NCBI RefSeq assembly: GCF_024158915.1
Contig: NZ_JAMZGF010000015.1
Coordinates: 30,998 to 94,997, forward strand
DNA length: 64,000 nt
Origin: Chryseobacterium sp. S0630
GTDB taxonomy: Bacteria; Bacteroidota; Bacteroidia; Flavobacteriales; Weeksellaceae
Reading direction: 5' to 3'
Below the pieces are notes generated by a model. That model searched no databases and had not been told where the DNA came from. It saw nothing but the letters and a program-made list of their open reading frames with translations. Of this stretch, positions 61,037 to 64,000 are shown in pieces; position 1 is the stretch's first letter; the number at the start of each line of letters is the position of its first letter. A program made the position numbers and the translations under genes.

Positions 61037-62665
61037 TCAGAAAATATAATCTGTGCTTAAAAAGTTAGAATCATGTTCTCTGACAATAGTATTCAGTAGT
61101 TCTTTGTTGGAATCTGTCAGTTTTGCAGCCACCAGAGACCGGATGGAGAATGAGCGGAGCGCATCAAAAACAGAAAGAGTTCCTTCTGCACTGTCTTTTC
61201 TTCCGGTAAATGGAAAAACATCGGGACCTCGCTGTGCCTGGCAGTTGATATTGACACGGCTTACAAGATTTACAAACGGATCAATCAGTCTCGCTACTTC
61301 ATGAGGATCTTCACTGAAAATACTTACCTGCATCCCATGTGAAGCATTTACCTGATACTCTATAGGTTCTTCTATATCTTCGAACGGAACAACAGGAATC
61401 ACAGGACCAAACTGTTCTTCATGATAAAGCTTCATATCACTGTTTACAGGATATACTACTGCCGGGAAAACAAAAGATTCATCTGTATAGCCTCCATCTT
61501 TATTCAGTACTGCAGCTCCTTTCTGTAAAGCGTCATCAATACATTCTTTCAGATAAGCGGGTTTATTGACCTCCGGAAGTGGAGTTACTTTCACATCTTT
61601 TTCCCATGGCAGTCCAGCCTTCAAAGCAGAAACTGCTGCACTTAATTTCTCTGTAAACTCCAATGCCACTTCTTTCTGAACGAATATCAGCTTCAATGCC
61701 GTACATCGTTGTCCATTGAAAGAAAGCGCACCCAAAATACACTCACTCACTGCCACATCAAGATTTGCATTTTTGGTAACAATGGCTGCGTTTTTAGCAT
61801 CCAGACTTAGGATGGCTCTTAAACGGTTTACTTTCGGGTGTAGTTTTTTCAGTCCGTTCGCCACTTTACTGGAACCGATAAAGGCAAGCACATTCACTTT
61901 TCCGCTTTCCATAATGGGAGTGATAATTTCTGATCCTTTTCCATATAATGTATTCACTGTTCCTTTCGGGAAGGCTTCTTTGAAAGCGTTTAATAAAGGA
62001 TAATGGGCAAGGACACCATGTTTCGGCAGTTTAAAAAGGATGGTATTTCCCATGATCAGAGCAGGGATCAATGTGGTAAAAATTTCATTCAGCGGATAAT
62101 TGAAAGGTCCCATACTTAAAACGACTCCAAGTGGTGCTCTTCTGATCTGTGCTATTGTTCCTTCTGCCTGTTGAAAGCGGGAAGATTCTCTGTCAAGATC
62201 TTTCAAAGCATCAATGGTCTGATTGATATAATCCACAGTACGGTCAAATTCTTTGGTAGAATCTGCCAGTGTTTTTCCGATTTCCCACATCAGTAATTTA
62301 ATGATCAGATCTCTTTGCTGGATCATCAGGTACACGAATTTCTGCATGCATTTGATTCGTCCTTCCACAGACATTGTCGGCCACTCACCCAGCCCATTAT
62401 CGTAGGCTTTTACACAGGCTTCGAGAACTTCCATAGCCTCGTTCGGACCAATATTCGGAATACTTCCCAGAAGTTTTCTTTCCAATCCGTTTTCTGTGGG
62501 GATGCATACCGGGGAATAAATTTCGGTGACATCACCATTCCACTCTACCAGTTCTCCATTCAAAAGATAAGTTCTCTGATGGATGACCGGAACTTTATAT
62601 TCTTCCGGAATTTCGTTTTCTCCTTTAAAAATGTGATGGAATGATGCGATATTTTCTGAACTCAT
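61037..62665 (-). CDS. gapN: NADP-dependent glyceraldehyde-3-phosphate dehydrogenase (GapN-like)
   Basis: 542 residues of the aldehyde dehydrogenase superfamily. PFNYPLNEIFTTLIPALIMG (NADP pocket), catalytic cysteine in LSFNGQRCTALKLIFV, EEQFGPVIPVVPFEDIEEPI, and the GapN-typical end RVNINCQAQRGPDVFPFTGR followed by KDSAEGTLSVFDALRSFSIR. It is expected to oxidise G3P to 3-phosphoglycerate without phosphorylation, producing NADPH. Substrate assignment is by family. Confidence 0.92.
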   Translation of the reverse strand: MSSENIASFHHIFKGENEIPEEYKVPVIHQRTYLLNGELVEWNGDVTEIYSPVCIPTENGLERKLLGSIPNIGPNEAMEVLEACVKAYDNGLGEWPTMSVEGRIKCMQKFVYLMIQQRDLIIKLLMWEIGKTLADSTKEFDRTVDYINQTIDALKDLDRESSRFQQAEGTIAQIRRAPLGVVLSMGPFNYPLNEIFTTLIPALIMGNTILFKLPKHGVLAHYPLLNAFKEAFPKGTVNTLYGKGSEIITPIMESGKVNVLAFIGSSKVANGLKKLHPKVNRLRAILSLDAKNAAIVTKNANLDVAVSECILGALSFNGQRCTALKLIFVQKEVALEFTEKLSAAVSALKAGLPWEKDVKVTPLPEVNKPAYLKECIDDALQKGAAVLNKDGGYTDESFVFPAVVYPVNSDMKLYHEEQFGPVIPVVPFEDIEEPIEYQVNASHGMQVSIFSEDPHEVARLIDPFVNLVSRVNINCQAQRGPDVFPFTGRKDSAEGTLSVFDALRSFSIRSLVAAKLTDSNKELLNTIVREHDSNFLSTDYIF

Positions 62666-62730
62666 AAATCTTTCTATTTTTTTATGTGATAAGATTGAGA
62701 TTGTCTCAAAATTTAAATTATTTGACTTTT

Positions 62731-62807
62731 GTCATTCTGACGAAGGAAAAATCTTTATTGATTTTTATATGAGATTCTTCATTACATTTTATTTCATTCA
62801 GAATGAC
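62731..62807. repeat. Inverted-repeat module GTCATTCTGA
   Basis: GTCATTCTGA (62731-62740) and TCAGAATGAC (62798-62807) enclose 57 bases with GAAGGAAAAATCTTT, a relative of the GTCATTGCGA...AATCTCA repeats. Confidence 0.6.
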
Positions 62808-62952
62808 ACCTTTGAAACTATTACATTTTTATAACATAAAGGTAGAGGTAAAATGTGTTGAAAAAAATAATCTGATAATAGATTCGATCTATTTGAATTA
62901 AAATTAATCTTAGCTCCTAAAAAAAGAATAATTTAGCTTAAAAATAAATTTC

Positions 62953-63522
62953 ATGTTTTCAAAATTAGTTTGCGGCGCACTGCTATTCTTCTCTGTGGTG
63001 GGCTTTGCTCAAAAATCTAAAGCTACAAATACGGTTTTAATGGGCGGGAAAGAAGTTCATACTTATGCCAAATTACCAGCACTGAATAAACCAGCTCCTA
63101 AGTTTACCCTTACAGATGTCAATATGAATGACCAGACGTTGGATTCTTTCAAAGGAAGATACGTTATTCTGAATATCTTCCCGAGTGTAGACACTGGTGT
63201 TTGTTCTGCTTCTGTACATCATTTCAATGAAGAAGCAGGAAATCTTCCCAATACGGTAGTACTTTGTATTTCCAAAGATCTGCCTTTTGCTCAGAAAAGA
63301 TTCTGTGGAGCGGAAGGAATTAAAAATGTAGTGATGCTTTCCGATTTCCGTTCCGATTTCGGATGGAACTATGGTGTAGAATTGGTAGATTCTGCCATGA
63401 AAGGTCTCCTGAGCAGAGCCGTTGTGGTGATAGATCCTTCAGGAAAGATCATCTATGAGGAACAGGTACCTGATATCGCTCAAGAACCGAATTATGAAGC
63501 AGCTATTGCGGCTGTGAAATAA
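62953..63522 (+). CDS. Thiol peroxidase, exported paralogue
   Basis: 189 residues. A signal peptide (MFSKLVCGALLFFSVVGFAQ) precedes a full Tpx: NIFPSVDTGVCSASVHHFNE with the peroxidatic Cys, LPFAQKRFCGAEGIKNVVML with the resolving Cys, and GLLSRAVVVIDPSGKIIYEE. Closely similar to the 40656 product apart from the exporter signal, so a periplasmic peroxidase is expected. Electron donor in that compartment unknown. Confidence 0.95.
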   Translation: MFSKLVCGALLFFSVVGFAQKSKATNTVLMGGKEVHTYAKLPALNKPAPKFTLTDVNMNDQTLDSFKGRYVILNIFPSVDTGVCSASVHHFNEEAGNLPNTVVLCISKDLPFAQKRFCGAEGIKNVVMLSDFRSDFGWNYGVELVDSAMKGLLSRAVVVIDPSGKIIYEEQVPDIAQEPNYEAAIAAVK

Positions 63523-63557
63523 TAAATTACATTAAACCATTAAGAAAAATTAAATAG

Positions 63558-63685
63558 TTAAGAATATTAAGATGAAATGCGCAGCTTAAAAACATCTTCG
63601 ATGTTTCCCTTAACTTACCTTAACAACTTCAATACTCTTAATGGTTCAAAAAATAAAACTCAGCTACATGCTGAGTTTTTTATTG
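63558..63685 (+). repeat. Direct repeat copy 1 with tpx-paralogue terminator
   Basis: TTAAGAATATTAA ... AACTCAGC about 120 bases, repeated at 63882-64000. AAACTCAGC (63656-63664) and GCTGAGTTT (63670-63678) plus TTTTATT form the terminator. Confidence 0.75.
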
Positions 63686-63689
63686 TTGT

Positions 63690-63881
63690 TGGGAAACGCT
63701 AAGGCGCAAAATGATAGTAAAAACTTTCTATTTTAAGGCGCAAAGATTTTATCTCCGATAAAATTTCGCACTACCACTGTCATTGCGAACCGAAGGTGAA
63801 GCAATCTCAATGTTCTCTCGCAGATTAAGCAGATAAATAGGAAAAAGATCTGCGAAATCTGTGAAATCTGCGGGAAAATAA
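63690..63881. repeat. Composite dispersed repeat (modules A, B, C)
   Basis: 63692-63770: AAACGCTAAGGCGCAAAATG ... TTTTAAGGCGCAAAGATTTT then ATCTCCGATAAAATTTCGCA. 63779-63811: GTCATTGCGAACCGAAGGTG and AAGCAATCTCA. 63815-63880: CTCGCAGATTAAGCAGATAA and TGCGAAATCTGTGAAATCTG. Confidence 0.8.
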
Positions 63882-64000
63882 TTAAGAATATTAAAGTTAT
63901 GCGCTTAACTTAAAAACATCTTTGATGTTTCCCTTAACTTACCTTAACAACTTCAATACTCTTAATGGTTCAAAAAATAAAACTCAGCTACATGCTGAGT
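63882..64000 (+). repeat. Direct repeat copy 2, cut by the window edge
   Basis: Begins ATTAAGAATATTAA and repeats ACTTACCTTAACAACTTCAA and the ATGGTTCAAAAAATAAAACT stretch of 63558-63685, with the same CTCAGC/GCTGAG hairpin at the end. Confidence 0.75.

Overview
The window looks like chromosome of a Flavobacteriia/Weeksellaceae bacterium, most likely Chryseobacterium or a close relative. The inference rests on AT-rich DNA, weak or absent Shine-Dalgarno sites, several Bacteroidota-type -7 boxes (TAnnTTTG) next to gene starts, a Tet(X)-like flavoprotein, a hexameric tyrosine-coordinated haem protein, ECF sigma/membrane-protein pairs and abundant modular intergenic repeats. No rRNA, tRNA, CRISPR or prophage was seen. 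The species is not proven.

Layout. 1-4122: end of an SPFH gene, a Crp/Fnr regulator and a small redox operon (YceI, tautomerase, SDR, NTF2-like, nitronate monooxygenase). 4130-6313: dGTPase and a methyltransferase. 6483-9880: a LytS/LytTR two-component system divergent from an unknown gene plus an outer-membrane barrel gene. 10134-16910: glycosyltransferase, SMR pump, a micro-ORF with a structured RNA, AAA ATPase/YggS operon, a RAYT with REP-like repeats, a Crp regulator and a haem protein. 17006-26239: glycine dehydrogenase, DnaJ-like protein, ECF sigma operon, S9 peptidase. 26405-41156: a long, almost entirely minus-strand accessory block of SRPBCC, VOC/PhnB, DinB, SDR and hydrolase genes with Crp and AraC regulators, DUF763, a Tet(X)-like monooxygenase and thiol peroxidase. 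41514-50088: monomeric isocitrate dehydrogenase, an HxlR/SDR pair and a second LytS/LytTR system flanked by two operons (haem/P460 proteins; DUF1223/DoxX). 50401-62665: MBL hydrolases, aldo-keto reductase, S41 peptidase, two tandem ECF sigma/membrane-protein modules, GapN-like dehydrogenase. 62953-end: exported thiol peroxidase and repeats.

The most interesting content is regulatory. (1) The second LytTR system is flanked by two operons whose promoters share a pair of direct repeats 22 bp apart, in both cases exactly 44 bp from the -7 box. (2) The first LytTR system has two pairs of 21-bp-spaced repeats facing divergent promoters, each 38 bp from its -7 box. (3) Crp/Fnr genes are followed immediately by a palindrome centred about 29.5 bp upstream of the -7 box of the next gene. 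(4) Many intergenic regions, especially just past stop codons of minus-strand genes, carry degenerate 7-bp-period arrays. Site coordinates were read by hand and may be off by one base.
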